A stretch of DNA of 64,000 nucleotides from Piezodorus guildinii (taxonomy: Eukaryota; Arthropoda; Insecta; Hemiptera; Pentatomidae), in the NCBI GenBank assembly GCA_023052935.1, contig CM041294.1, positions 44,620,736 to 44,684,735 of the forward strand. Direction: 5' to 3'. The notes beneath the pieces are model-generated. The model made no database searches, was not told the origin of the DNA, and worked only from the letters and a program-made list of their open reading frames with translations. Below, piece after piece: positions 34,430-46,420 of the stretch (positions within the stretch are counted from its first letter, which is position 1; every line of letters begins with the position of its first letter). Made by a program: the position numbers and the translations under genes.

Positions 34430-36645
34430 AAATATAAATAGTGACATAGACGTATAATATACCGTTAAAAAGTTCAAGATTTTAGTAAAGTTAATATGCA
34501 ATAATATTATAAGTCGTGCAATTTAATAGAAAGATGTTATAAGCGCATAAACTTATGCACCAATGTTATTTGTAACGCTGTGGATTAGGGAGGTTATGGT
34601 GATTCATGTTGATCGTACAGGTTATATACTTCATACAGTAGTTAAGATTTTTGGAAAAAAAATATTACGTAACAAAACTTACGTAAGTTGCTAAAATAAA
34701 GGAAAAGTTGTTATAAGCTAATACTGGTTAAAAATATTTCTACTTTTAGATCATTTCACAAAAAATAGTAGTTCCACTGTAAACTAAATCGGACTCACAT
34801 GGAAACTAAATTAACTTTAATACATTAAAATGTATTTGGAAAAGTTCTAATGAAATTTAAAATTGTAATAATAATAATAATTTATTTATTTATTACAAAA
34901 CAAAACAAAAAATTTGACATAAAATTTAATTTGCCATCTGCATTTCCTTTGCAATAAGCAAATTTGTGGACTGCTGAAGCAGCGGCTCATCACAGCAGAG
35001 TTCGTTAAGTGATCAGCATATCTCTTGGCCACCGCCTGCGTAGTCGTCGGGGTGGCTGTAAGGATTCGTAGAGCATTTTAATGTTTCTGTAAGAGGGTTG
35101 GTGTTGTATGTTAGTCTTTGGTGGAAGTTATTGTATTGTTCTGTAGCAGTGGCTGAAATAGTCGGAATGTTTAAGTCGTTATGTATAACGTCATTTGTTA
35201 CGTAGAACGGTGCGTCCACTATTTTGCGCAGCACTTTCGACTGAAAAGACTGTATTCTTTGGATACTTTTTGGTTTAGTAGAGCCCCACAGTTCTATCCC
35301 GTATGTCCAGATTGGTTTTAGCAAAACTTTGTAAAGAGTTAGTTTGTTGGTTAATGATAATTTAGAGCGTCTGTCAAGTAATCTAGATAAAAGACCGTAT
35401 CGTCTGTTGAGTTCTTTGCGTTTTTGTCGAATGTGGATACTCCAGGTCAGTCTTTTGTCCAAGTGAATACCTAAATATCGAATTTCGTCGGAAGGCGGAA
35501 TAGGAATATTATTAAAGTTAACGGGAGGAGAAGGTTTGTGGTTCAGGGTGAACACTACATGAGCACTCTTGGACTCGTTCATCTTTATTTTCCACCTAGA
35601 AGCCCAAGCAGAAATTTCATCAAGGTGGTTTTGGAGGGATATTGCCGCTTGTAAAGGATCCTTATCTGAACAAAGGACAGCTGTATCATCAGCAAAAGTA
35701 GCCAAAAGAGTCCCATTGTGCTGGGGAAGATCTGACATGTAAATGTTAAACAATATTGGTCCTAAAACACTGCCCTGAGGTACACCTGCCTTAATTTGCT
35801 GAATGTCTGAGAGTTCGGTCCCCACTTTGGCAGAAAAATGTCTATCCGAAAGGTATGAAAGGAATATTAAATAGAACGTAGGTGGAAGTAAAATTTTCAG
35901 TTTGCAAAGCAATCCTTCGTGCCAAACCTTGTCGAAAGCCTGACTAATGTCAAGGAAAACACCTGGACAATATTTTTTTGACTCTAGTGAATTTGAAATG
36001 AAATCAACTAAACGATGAGATTGTTGTATAGTGGAATGATGTTTTTTAAAGCCGAACTGATGATTGGGTATAAACATTAATATTTCAAGAGAATCTAAAC
36101 GGTGAAGAAGTATTTTTTCGAATAATTTTGAGAACGAAGGAAGAAGGCTGATCGGGCGATAGGAATTTAAACAGTCTGAGGATTTATTTGGTTTTAGTAC
36201 CATGATAACTTCTGAATATTTCCACAAGACTGGAAAATACGTGATTTTGAAAATGGAATTATAAATATTGGTTAAAAAAAGAATTGCTTTCCATGGTAAA
36301 TTTTTAATAATGAAATTCGTAATTAAGTCAAACCCTGGAGCTTTATTGTTCAGCAAGCTCTTAATAATATCACGAACTTCGTACGGATGAATTGCTTTTG
36401 GAGGTAATGTCATTGGTAAGGGCACGTTAAGGTGGGATTGAACAAGAGTTGTACATAGTCTGTCATTAATATCATCATGAGTTTTAAAAGTCCTACTGAG
36501 ACGAAGCGAGGGCGATTCGCTAGTAAATGACTAAAAAATATTATTCGATGTAATTCGTTTAGTTATGTTCAAATTTAAAAGTTCTTAAATTTATTTTACT
36601 AACAGAGGTAAGTAAAATTTGTTTGTTATGCGCCCCAGATTTTTT
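34430..36645 (+). mobile_element. Family H interspersed repeat, copy 7, 5'-truncated and split by a Jockey element
   Basis: The left part has GTATAATATACCGTTAAAAA and AAGATTTTAG. The right part, after the insertion, ends AGAGGTAAGTAAAATTTG, GCGCCCCAGATTTTTT. The interruption is the Jockey element at 34865-36533. Confidence 0.65.
34865..36533 (-). mobile_element. Jockey-group retrotransposon, 5'-truncated, long open RT frame
   Basis: The minus-strand frame is open from about 36530 (SESPSLRLSRTFKTHDDIND) down to the stop at 35013, about 505 codons. In order: SHLNVPLPMTLPPKAIHPYE, KAPGFDLITN, NSYRPISLLPSFSKLFEKIL, the FLDISQAFDKVWH block, AGVPQGSVLGPILFNIYMSD, the catalytic LLATFADDTAVL (FADD in place of YADD), RYLGIHLDKRLTWSIHIRQK, KPIWTYGIELWGSTKP and RKIVDAPFYVTNDVIHNDL. 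This covers the whole reverse transcriptase and thumb/C-terminal region, but ORF1 and the endonuclease are missing. The frame ends out of phase: the conserved tail PRRLRRRWPRDML is in the next frame at about 35000-35045, so a one-base shift has occurred near the end. The 3' end is an AATAAATAAATAAATTATTA-like tail at 34870-34900. Confidence 0.92.
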
Positions 36646-37637
36646 AATCTGTTTCGTTCGGATTTTGTTTTATCTATTTCTTAGGGTTGAATCTGATATG
36701 ATTCATTACATTATAATTACTTAATACCGTTAATTATTATATAATAATTATTTATCTATAATTATGTTTATTGATAAATATTCGAGAATGCAGGCCACGC
36801 CTCTGTTTGTATTATGTCATCTTTTGAGTGTTTGTGTAGAGATAGGAGGTATCAAAGCTGAGATGGCTGGCAACTAGTCTTCAACTTATCTGCAAGGAGG
36901 CAACGTTGGATTCCTTTCTATCAGGTAGCCATTTAATTTGCCGTTCAGTTTCGTTATTTTATAATTATATGATAATCTGATCAATAATAAACTAATGGAC
37001 AATCGAGAATATTAACAATAACTTAGAACTGAGAAATTTGATTTTTTAGTCTCTATTAAAATAACTTCCAAATATTCCGAATATTTTTAATACCAGAAGT
37101 GAAATTATTTGTCCTAAATTTAAAATTTCGTTTTTGACAAATGTTTTAGGAATTTTTTAAAGAATATTTTAAAACTTAATATCCTATGAAATGCTTTCTT
37201 TTTTATTTCTTCTCCAGTAATAAATTTATTTTTAAATTTGTCATATATAATTAAAATTAATTCTTATTAACTAAACGAAATGCAGTCCATCCAAAATTTT
37301 ACTCTGACCTTTATCCCATCACTTTGTTCAAATGGAATATGGCATAACTGACAGTGCGTAATCTTAAATTTGAGTGGTATAAGCAGCTTCGGACATTTGG
37401 CATTCCATCGGCACAACTATTTAATTATTCTAACCTCACAAATTTGCAAAACTGACAATTAGATTACTAAACAAAATTTCTAACATGCATTTTTAAAACG
37501 TTTGTTTAGAGGGGGAGAGATTAAATTAAATTATTTTATGTATTCGGCAATGTAGATCCAGTAATATAATTCATAACCGCGGCATTAAATATTTACCTGT
37601 GCATAAAAAAAAAAATAGATGAAAAATATGTTGAGCA
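36646..37637. other. AT-rich sequence without a recognised gene
   Basis: Nothing beyond short chance frames. Confidence 0.45.
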
Positions 37638-37934
37638 CTACTTTTATTTGTTTGTTTTTTTGTTTAACGTCACTTTATGCTACTATGGCTAATCGGACGA
37701 TGCTACAGTGGGAGTCCTAAATTTTGCCTATCCAGGTTTTATTAGAATATGGATCTTTAACGAGTACCTGACATCGCACAGGCTCAGGCCCACCTTTTAA
37801 CGTCCCCTCCGAAGGACGGCATAACTAAGGATTTTATACTCCCATTAAAAAATCCTAGGACCACCTGCGGGTTTGAACCCGTGACCTTTGGCATAGCAGG
37901 CTGTTACGCTAGCCACCCAGCTCTACTTTTATTT
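37638..37934 (-). mobile_element. tRNA-derived SINE, family B, with 12-bp target duplication
   Basis: CTACTTTTATTT occurs at 37638-37649 and again at 37923-37934, flanking the SINE. The minus strand begins GCTGGGTGGCTAGCGTAACA, slightly shorter than other copies at the 5' end. It has box B GGTTCAAACCCG and ends GTTAAACAAAAAAACAAAC. Confidence 0.9.
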
Positions 37935-38255
37935 AATTCAATTGTTGAAATCAATTTAAGAACTTTTAAATTAAAGTTAGAGTTAAAAAAAGGTTTAAGT
38001 ACTTTATTGAGTTTCGATGAAAACATGAGTTTCAGATTAGAAGATCCGACAATAAAAATTATTTTATGCAACAATCAATTATTTTCATCAGCTTTTTATG
38101 ACTCCCCATTGCCTTATAAAATTGTATAAGATATATATCATAACAATTGTTTTAAAATCTTTATCTTTACAACGGTACATTATACACCTATATTACCTAA
38201 GATATTTTCGGAATGGAGCCTACATGTTACTAAAGCACATTTAATTTTTAAAGGG

Positions 38256-38556
38256 TGTAGGGAGTGTAATAAAAATAGTTAAAGCTGTTTTTGAGAAAAT
38301 CGTAAAAAATGTCAATCCGTAGTAAAATTTCACTTGTAGTAAGTGGTTTTTGTTGACAATGCTCTAATTTTTCATTAAAATATGCTTCATAAATATACAA
38401 TGTCAGTTTAATACTTATTAATCCTTTTCGACCCAGACTTACTGTATACATAGACCTTTTAGGGAGACTTGGTCACTTGGACTCAGGTATAAATTTAAAA
38501 TTTCGCAATACTTTCCCTTACCATATCTTTCATAATTAGGGAAAATGAAAGTAAAA
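38256..38556 (-). mobile_element. Family H interspersed repeat, copy 8, 5' fragment
   Basis: The minus strand starts TTTTACTTTCATTTTCCC and has AGGGAAAGTATTGCGAAATT, ACCTGAGTCCAAGTGACCAA and CTCAAAAACAGCTTTAAC. It is internally rearranged and lacks the 3' half. Confidence 0.7.
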
Positions 38557-38920
38557 GATTGGAGAATAGATTGATTGTCAGTGGTAGCCTAAAATCCTGT
38601 TAATTCCAACTACTCTAGCTTTTCCATAATTCCAGCTTTTAATTTAGTGATCGTTAGAAACCCTCTTAGGGTTCAATCATTGTAATATCAAATCATTTTG
38701 AATTGATATTCAGACTGAAACGTTATTCCAGAAATGCAGTTATTAACTTTCCCTAATAAATGTTATTATATTAATACAATATGAATGCCGGCTTTATTAA
38801 ATTATATTGTTTAACTGCTCCTTGGAAACATTTTGTAATTAAACAAATAAACAGCATATTTGTTTTTATTTAATTAGCATTTCTGAAGAAAGTATTAAAA
38901 AAAAAAAAAAAAAAAAAAGT
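38557..38920. other. AT-rich sequence; poly-A run at 38899-38918
   Basis: No gene recognised. Confidence 0.45.
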
Positions 38921-38923
38921 TTT

Positions 38924-39188
38924 GTAATTGTAGTAGGTAAAAATAATCGGGAGTCAGTCATTTCTTAGATTATTTTAATTTTTCCAACGTTTCGGCTCAA
39001 ACTTGTGAGCCATCATCAGGGCTACAGACGTTAAAACGAAAGAGATACATATCAATATGATAATGAAAAATGTTTAATGTAGTGACATTATTAAAATAAA
39101 AAATATATCTAAGCACATAAATATTATGGATACAAATAATGATAATATGATAATTGTATAAAAAAAAAATGTATGAAATCAAAACTTT
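38924..39188 (+). repeat. Left arm of an inverted repeat carrying a hammerhead-like core
   Basis: It is the imperfect reverse complement of 43470-43732; shared words include ATAATCGG, GTCAGTC, ACTTGTGAGCCATC, CGAAAGAGAT and TATGAAATCAAAACTT. On the minus strand of this arm, 38984-39022 reads CCTGATGATGGCTCACAAGT then TTGAGCCGAAACGTTGG. That gives a full CUGANGA core, a 5-bp stem II (GGCTC/GAGCC) and GAAAC. Confidence 0.8.
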
Positions 39189-39367
39189 AGACTTTAATAT
39201 AGAGGTAAAAAAAATTATATATAAACGTACCATTAACATTTTATTTACACCTGTAAAAAAATTACAATCAGCAAATGTGGTCAAATCTAAGGAAACATGG
39301 CGTGGGCAGGCATGAGGGAGACAGCACCCAGTGGTGCATCCTCCTGACATTAAGCAGAACTATATTT

Positions 39368-41972
39368 TCAGGTCAGGAGGTCCCTCATCCAACTCCTTTT
39401 CAGCCTACGCCGAGTTATGGATAGTATGTCAATCGTAGCCCATGTTTTGCACAAGTTTGTTTATGTGTCCATTTAGTTTGTCGTGAAGCCGTTTGTAAGT
39501 CGATCGAATGTGGTTTGTTGTAGTAGGAATACAAAAGTCAGTATGAAGGGTATCGTTTAAAACATATGGTGGTGAGTTTGATGCGTCTTAAAAATTGCGA
39601 TTGAAATGTTTATATTTTTCGTATGTTTGTCTTTTTAGCAGGTCTGTATATATGGCAAGCGTAAGCCCATATTGGTTTTAATAAATAAGTGTATACGTTA
39701 AGTTTCTGTCTGATGGGTAATTTAGAATGTCTATGAAGTATCGAATAAAATAGTCTCAGTCGAAAATTTAGAGTTTTACGTTTAGTCTTGACGTGTGGGC
39801 CCCATGTCAACCTTTTGTCAAAAATAATTTCCAAGTACCTTACTGTGTTTGATTGTGGTATCTGGCGGTCGTCTATTTAAACTGGAGGGCTGATTCCATG
39901 TCAAAGTGTAAATGTAACATGTAGTGATTTGTCACGGTTAATTTTTAATTTTCATTTCCTACACCAGTTTTGTACATTGTCTAAGTGATGTTGTAAAGTC
40001 ATACTGGCCTATGTAGGGTCTGTGTTTTTAGTAATAATTGCAGTGTCGTCGGCATATGTCGCAGTTAGGATGTTTTTGTTTTTCGGTAAGTCATATGTGT
40101 ATATTAAGTACAGAAGTGGGGCCAGGGTAGAACCTTGGGGAACTCCTGCAGAGACTGGCTTGACTGATGAGGTCTCAGAACCCTGACGGACAGAAAAGAA
40201 GCGGTCATAGAGAAAAGATTGTAAAACTAAATAATAAGTACTTGGAAGTATGGGTTTTAGTTTAAAAAGAAGACCCTGGTGCCACACCCTAAGCTTGAGT
40301 AACATCCAAAAATGCCCCAGAAGCGTATTGTTTTAGTTCAAGTGCAATGGAAATAAAGTCGGTTACTCTGTTTAGCTCTTGTGTTGTGGAGTGAAAAGAG
40401 CGAAATCCGAATTGATGGTCTGGTAATATGTTGTGGTTAGTCAGAATGTTAATAATGCGTCCGTACAATACTTTTTCAAATATTTTTGAGCATACTGGGA
40501 GAAGGCTAATTGGTCTGTAGGAATCAGGTCTGTGTTTGTCTTTGTTAGGTTTATGTATAATTGAAATCGTAGATTTCCATTGAATGGGGATTGGATTGGA
40601 TGAATTGGTCGTCCTGAGTATAGCAGTGTATAATGTAGTAAGAAATACTATAGCTTTTCTGGGGATTTTTTGAAGCGCCTCAGCAGTGATAAGGTCGTAA
40701 CAAGGAGTCTTTATTTTCGGCATTTTCATAATCTGTCTTGATACCTCGGAAGGAGTAAAGGATTTTGGTGGAAGAGACATGGGAAGAGGAGAGTCCAAGA
40801 ATTTCTGTACATAATTATCGTGTTGTATGTCTGTTAAGTCTGTGTGAGGTTGAAAAACACTTGAAGGATAGTCAACGAAGATTTCAGATTTATCTCTATT
40901 CGACACAGCTCAAGAACCATCATCGTTTCTCAATGGGGCAGAAACTTTAGAATTCGTTTGGTATGTCTCCAAAGGCTGTTGTCGTCGGTTGTCAGGTTTT
41001 CAAGATATTTGTCAAAGTTAGTTTGTTTGAATTTTCGTATTTCTGTTTTAAGTTCATTGTTAATTTTGTTGGAGATTCGTCTGTCTGAAGGAAGTCTGTT
41101 AGTTTGGCATTGTTTGCGTGATCGTCTCTTGGCTCGGATTAGGTCCCTGATATATTGAGGATGACTAATCTTCTAAATCTTTTTCAGTTTTTAGTGCTTT
41201 AGGGACAGTGAGCTGGGCATTAATATGCTTATTGAACAGATTCCAATCCACGATGCCGTAGGTAAGCGACTGTCTTTTTTGCACAAAGAATTTCTCCACC
41301 CCCAACATCAGGTTCACCGGCAAATGATCTGAGCCAGGGTCTGTTTCAGTTGTAATTGTAATCAGTAGAGTCGTTAAATCTTTGGCTACAAATATGTCAA
41401 GTACGTCAGGTTTTTTGTGACGAGAATTCGGTAAGTAAGTCGGTTTGTCAGAAGAAAATACGTTCAATGATGAGTGGTCAACAGCAGATTTGAGTTTTCT
41501 GCCCCTTGGTGTGCATAAACGAGAACCCCAAGTTTTTTGTTTTGCATTGAAGTCACCTTCTGCCAGGAATGTTCTACCAAAGAAGTTAAACAGTGCAATA
41601 AACATTTGGTCGATTATGATATATATAGGGGGACAGTAAATAGCAGCTAGTGTTATGTTTTTGTATTTCGTCTGTAAGTGTATTCCTGTTATTTGTATCT
41701 GAGCCATCGAGTCTACGTGTATAGGGTAATGTTTTAGGGTCGATTTGATTAATATAGCTGTGTGCAGTATTGTCGGGATGGTCTGTTCTGTATAAATTAT
41801 GGTTAGGTATAGAAAGTTTGTTGCGTGATGTGAGATGAGTTTCCGTCAAAAGTACAATGTTGATTCGTTTTTGATGAAGATAAATTTCCAATTCAGTCTT
41901 ATGTTGAAGTAGTCCGTTAGTATTCCAAAGGAGGATTGACAGTGAGCCAACAGTTACAGGACTAATGTCCAT
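39368..41972 (-). pseudogene. Jockey ORF2: AP-type endonuclease and reverse transcriptase, frameshifted
   Basis: Starts MDISPVTVGSLSILLWNTNG at 41972, overlapping the ORF1 stop. The endonuclease part shows VLLTETHLTSRNKLSIPNHN, then after a frame change ITLAAIYCPP, the catalytic FLAEGDFNAKQKTWGSR and TDPGSDHLPVNL (GDFNAK and SDH are nuclease motifs). The RT part (40906-40009) has SYRPISLLPVCSKIFEKVL, HQFGFRSFHSTTQELN, ASGAFLDVTQA, a break, VSAGVPQGSTLAPLLYLIYT and TATYADDTAIITKN with an intact YADD. The last pieces are FDKRLTWGPHVKTKRK (39610-39834) and, in another frame, TRRRLKRSWMRDLLT just before the stop at 39368. An intact ORF2 would nick target DNA and prime reverse transcription; this one cannot make a single protein. 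Confidence 0.9.
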
Positions 41973-43095
41973 AAGTTGCTGCTAATGTTTGTGTTAAGTG
42001 CGATATTTGGCTAATTAGGCTGTAAAGGGGCTGAATGAGGGAACTTAAATTATTTAGTACGTTGGATTGTAAATAAGGTTCAGGCCCAGTTGGTGCTACC
42101 AGATGAAACCTGATCTTAGATGCTGGTGAGGCTGAGCTTCCAGGTTGGACCGAGGGCAGCTTGGGCTCTCCATTCTGGGGTTTACACCGACAGGTTCCAG
42201 AGGCTGATGTTGTTGAAGGCCTTTCGGTAGGGCTGAAAATGTCCTAGATCCGGAGGGCGGTAACCCTGGGCACTCTGAGCTCGCAGGTTCTTGAGGGCCC
42301 GCCATCCTCTGTAATTGGCGGGGTGTGCCCCACCGCAGTTAGCACATTTGGCCTTGTTTTGACGCATGCAGCGCTTTCATGGGTCTCTCCGCATCGTACA
42401 CAGCGTGATTGGTGATTACAGTAGGAATTTGTATGGGCAAATCCCTGGCATCTGAAGCACTGAGGTATTTCCCTATTTTTTCGAACTTATTCTACTTTTA
42501 CCCTTGTGTAATAAATGTTATTTAATTCAAATATTTTCTCATTAAATATATTTTTAGAAATGTCGACAAAGAACATTTAAAGTGGTAGTTTGGTTCTGGC
42601 TGAGATAGCATTCGTAATGACAGCTTCATACCCCTTAGCTTTCATTTCATCTCTTATTATTGATGTTGGTGTGGATGGGTGAAGTCCTTTGATGAATACT
42701 CTTGCGTTTTTATCTTCTGAGAGTTGATATGTGTGGTAGACGGCGTTTGCCTTTATTAAGCACCGAACAGCTGTTCTGTACGGGTCTGGGTATACTATTA
42801 AATTTCTTGCTATTGATTTTATAGTAAAGTAGCTAGAACCTATTTCTTTTTTTTAAAACGCAATTAATGTCTCTATATTCTGTATTCATTTTAGGAATAT
42901 AGGTGGTGGCTTAACTTTCTTATTTTCTATTTGGTTCGATTGTTTCTCGGATTTTGCAGTTATATTTAAAAGAGGGTCAAATCTATTTCTGGTTTCAACG
43001 GTATTTGACTTTTTTGTGTATAGCCTAGGATCTGCTGAGGATGATGGTCTTTTTCGTCCTGTAATCACCTCCCACTCGATATTTTCTTCTGACAT
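41962..43095 (-). pseudogene. Jockey ORF1 (gag-like), frameshifted
   Basis: The likely start is MSEENIEWEVITGRKRPSSS at 43095, open to about 42886. After frame changes come LSEDKNARVFIKGLHPSTPT, a short block typical before gag zinc fingers, and IPQCFRCQGFAHTNSYCNHQ (CX2CX4HX4C). Then CVRCGETHESAAC and, after another shift, CANCGGAHPANYRG. The C-terminal part is proline-rich and ends near SLIQPLYSLISQISHLTQTL with the stop at 41962-41964. Three zinc knuckles are the expected number for Jockey gag. The protein would coat the element RNA in an intact copy. At least two or three frameshifts are present. Confidence 0.85.
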
Positions 43096-43469
43096 GGTTG
43101 AAGAGCCTCTTGTAGGTCCATATTCGTAACATTTTCGGACGCCATTGCTTCCTTTACATCTATTTACTTGCACAAAAACAATATTTTGATACGACACTAA
43201 CACAAACACACAATGTTTTATGATGATGATAATTTTTAATGAAAACTAACCTTAAACACTTCACATGTTTTCTGTTCACATGTTACTCACATAAATCCTT
43301 TAACTTACTATAACTTTCTGAACTAGACTAATAACGTGTCCTTTTCAGAAAAATATCACTCTTAAATACCACTTATAAAAACGAATAAATCACGTTTCAA
43401 ACAGAGACAATTAGAGCACATGCTTATCGGTCATCATTTCAGAATCGGACATCAAATTCTGAAGTTTTG

Positions 43470-43732
43470 ATTTCATACTTTGCATCATCATATTATCATT
43501 ATTTGTAGCTATAATATTTATGTATATTGGTATATTTTTTATTTTATTTTAAATTATATCATTGGTACTACATTCAAAGTTTTTCATTATCATATTCATA
43601 TAGATCTCTTTCGTTCCAATGTTTGTAGCCCTGACGATGGCTCACAAGTTTAAACCGAAACGTCGGTATAATTAAAATATTCAAAAATACGACTGACTTC
43701 CGATTATTTCTAACTACTATAATTTCAAAGTC
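43470..43732 (-). repeat. Right arm of the inverted repeat, with hammerhead-like core on plus
   Basis: On plus, 43628-43666 reads GCCCTGACGATGGCTCACAA then AGTTTAAACCGAAACGTCGG. CTGACGA fits CUGANGA, GAAACGTC is intact, and the bases either side can form CC/GG at the base of stem I. Stem II is weakened by substitutions. See 38924-39188 for the partner arm. Confidence 0.8.
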
Positions 43733-44110
43733 GACTATACATCCTTAATATAGTTTTGTATTTAGCGAATATCTTTCGATTGTTATTCTACATTTTTATT
43801 GACTTATTTATTTAACGTATTAAGAATTATTGATATCTAAAATAACAAAAAAAAAATATATTCCGACTTATTTTATAAGTCTATAGTTTTTATGTGGTTT
43901 GGTAGTTCGCTAAACCTTTTTTTTTTAATACCCCTTTCAAGTTGCTCCTGTGGGTTAAGGCTAGCTAAGAGTAAATGGATACCTTTCCCTTGCTTTCTAA
44001 TCTAATTCATGTAATACGTTTAAATCTATACAATCTTCATACTTAATACCTACGTTACAAAGTTTAGCACTAAACAGTTAAACAGATATTTAGAATATTA
44101 TGGTAAAAAT
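43733..44110. other. AT-rich sequence without a gene
   Basis: Nothing recognised. Confidence 0.45.
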
Positions 44111-44424
44111 AAAATAGTTTGCCGGGATCACTTGTAGCTAAGTGGTTAGCATAACAGCCTCCTATGCTAAAGGTCACGGGTTCAAACCCGCAGGTGGTTC
44201 TAGGATTTTTTAATGGGACTAAAAAATCCTTAGTTACGCCGTCCTTCGGAGGGGACGTTATAAGGTGGTCCCGAGCCTGTGCGATGTCAGGTACTCGTTA
44301 AAGACCCCTATCCTAATAAAACCTGGATAGGCAAAATTTAGTCTCCCACTGTATCATCGTCCGATTAGCCATAGTAGCATAAAGTGACGTTAAATAAATA
44401 AACAAATAAACAAAATAGTTTGCC
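44111..44424 (+). mobile_element. tRNA-derived SINE, family B, full length, with 13-bp target duplication
   Basis: AAAATAGTTTGCC at 44111-44123 is repeated at 44412-44424. The body starts GGGATCACTTGTAGCTAAGT, has a box A-like TAGCTAAGTGGTTAGC and box B-like GGGTTCAAACCC, then CGTCCTTCGGAGGGGACGTT, and ends in AAATAAATAAACAAATAAAC. Confidence 0.95.
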
Positions 44425-44992
44425 TTACCTTTCACGCCTTTCATACAATGATAAAGTTGTCCGTCTGTCGAATCCAAGGAAAAGTTCAGCGTTGTTTCAC
44501 CAGTTATGGGTATTTTATTCAGCCTAATATGAAATAAATAATACAACATCCTTCCTTACGGTATTCTCCTAATGTGGAATGAATAAAACAAAATATTTTC
44601 AATATCTTAACTTTAAATTATTCTGAAGATATTTTAATGCAGCTCATATAAAAATTGTCCACTTTGTTTCTGATGTTTAGATCTCTTAAATTATCGATTC
44701 ATTTTACTTAAATCTTTTTCGCCTTCCTATAAATGTTTCTGATTATCATTTTTTTTCTTTTATCTTAACAGTCGAAGGTATTTATCATTGATGGCATCAT
44801 CGCTTTCGACTATCTTTGACATTTATTTTTCTCTAAGAACACAATATATTTTGACTTCAGAATTTGCTTCCGAATAGTTCAGTTTCTTAGATCAAAAGCA
44901 GTCTTGACAACCCAATTTCTTCCTCCTTTATGATCATTTATATAGTAACTAATTTTGTTAAATTCTCTAGAATGTTTTATCAAACAATTAGA
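44425..44992. other. AT-rich sequence without a gene
   Basis: Nothing recognised. Confidence 0.45.
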
Positions 44993-45916
44993 AAAAAATC
45001 TGGTGCGCGCAACACACGACTTTCACTTACCTCCGTTGTTAAAATCAAATAAGGAATTTTTAAATACATTTAAAGATACAAATAAATTGTTAACGAATTA
45101 ATTATTTTTAATTTAAGTAGAAATATGTGTTTTATTATATAATCTATTTAATTTTTATAAACAACAATCAGTTAGTTTTATCGGTTTTTCATCACTCTCC
45201 ATTAACCTTTAAAATTCCGTATATTAGATAATATTTTTTTTTTAATCTTTAGTTGGATAGCTAAAGATTTAAAAAAAAATATACGGTATTTTATATATCC
45301 ATATTACTATTCTTATCTTCAAAAACATAAATATTGCATAAAAGAATATGTCTGCACTTTTCTCCTTTAGTTGTTTATCAAGTTCACTCAACTTGCATAT
45401 TTACCCGTTATTTATCACCGCTAAAAAGATGATGTTATTATTTTTTTTAAATCTATAAAATTGATTGTACTTTATAGTAAGAAAATTTAAAATATTGGCA
45501 TTTAAGCCCTGTCAGACTACTTCAATCGGAATGAAACCTACATCATATTAAAACCCATCACAATTTACATCGATATATAGAGTTTAATCAAAATCGTGAG
45601 AGCCGTTTTTGAGGAAATCGAAAAAAGGTGCAAAACGCATGGTATAAAGTGGCTCGTCTGGTTAGCTGATTTTAATGAAAAAGATTCTGTAACATCTCGG
45701 GCGTATAGTTGTCTTAAATATGAAATTTCAGTTTCATAGCACTTTTAGTTTTCGCCCGGGAGTTACCACACACACACACACACACACACACACATTATTT
45801 AGACTCAGGGAACCCTAAAACGTGCATTTCCCTTGAAAATTGGAATTCGAAAATTTACACGATTGCAATACTTTTCCTTACTATATATTTCATACATAGG
45901 TAAGTGAAAGTAAAAA
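44993..45916 (-). mobile_element. Family H interspersed repeat, copy 9, full length
   Basis: In minus orientation it starts TTTTTTACTTTCACTTACCT, has a (GT)n tract (as CA at 45767-45794), and ends GGAGGTAAGTGAAAGTCGTG with the stem-loop GTGTG-TTGCG-CGCAC and CAGATTTTTTT. Its 5' end lies about 80 bp upstream of the likely first coding exon of the ankyrin gene. Confidence 0.88.
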
Positions 45917-45997
45917 AATATAAATCTAACGCACATGACAATAAATAATTTGCAAAAATGTACAAATCCATAGCTTGACACACTAGCACATTTCAGG

Positions 45998-46420
45998 ATG
46001 TCAGGACCTCAGCAGCCATTGGAGAAGCTGGTCGGGCTGTGCGGGAGGCCTGTGTACCACGAACTGTCGGCCGCCGTCAGCTACGCCACTGCCGCCTCCA
46101 TCTACTGCCCAGAGAGCCCGGAGCTGACCACACCACAACTCGCCATCCTTTCCCTCCTCCACGGCCTCGTCGTTGGAGATGTGCCATTATGCTGCTCGCT
46201 AGCCGATGCCTGCGCTCACCTCCGCCAGACACAGTCCACATTCCTCAAATTTTGGCTCAGAGACGACTTCCTCTTCACTAGGGGAGACATATCTACAGCA
46301 CTCGAAAGATTACATCACTTGACCGAAAACCAACAACTGCGGCTGCCTAACCATCTGTACGACATGCTGTCCTATCTCGGCACTAAGTATTCAGGCTACG
46401 AGGGAGATCTAGATAATCAG
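45998..46420 (+). CDS. Ankyrin-repeat gene, first coding exon (141 codons)
   Basis: Open from ATG at 45998 (MSGPQQPLEKLVGLCGRPVY) to codon 141, then a GT donor at 46421 (CAG|GTACTA). The ATG sits two bases after a good acceptor (ACATTTCAG at 45987-45995), so at least one 5' non-coding exon may lie upstream. GC content is far above the flanks. This N-terminal region is not made of ankyrin repeats; it is helical in look, with LSAAVSYATAASIYCPESPE and ALERLHHLTENQQLRLPNHL, and I do not recognise the domain. It joins in phase 0 to the next exon. The intron-retaining frame would stop at 46439-46441. Function is unknown; ankyrin proteins usually mediate protein binding. Confidence 0.8.

Larger units (their letters stand above)
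39240..43460 (-). mobile_element. Jockey-group non-LTR retrotransposon, near full length, inactivated
   Basis: About 4.2 kb with the full plan of a Jockey-type element on the minus strand: 5' UTR, ORF1 with zinc knuckles, ORF2 with endonuclease and reverse transcriptase, and the C-terminal basic tail. ORF1 and ORF2 overlap by 11 nt. Several frameshifts and stops interrupt both ORFs. The element lies between the two inverted arms 38924-39188 and 43470-43732, which are not parts of a normal Jockey element. Borders are approximate because no poly-A tail or target duplication could be read. Confidence 0.85.

Noticed and set aside
38997..39350. 117-codon frame on minus
   Set aside because: Spans the left inverted arm and the Jockey 3' UTR; composition and lack of domain argue against a gene.
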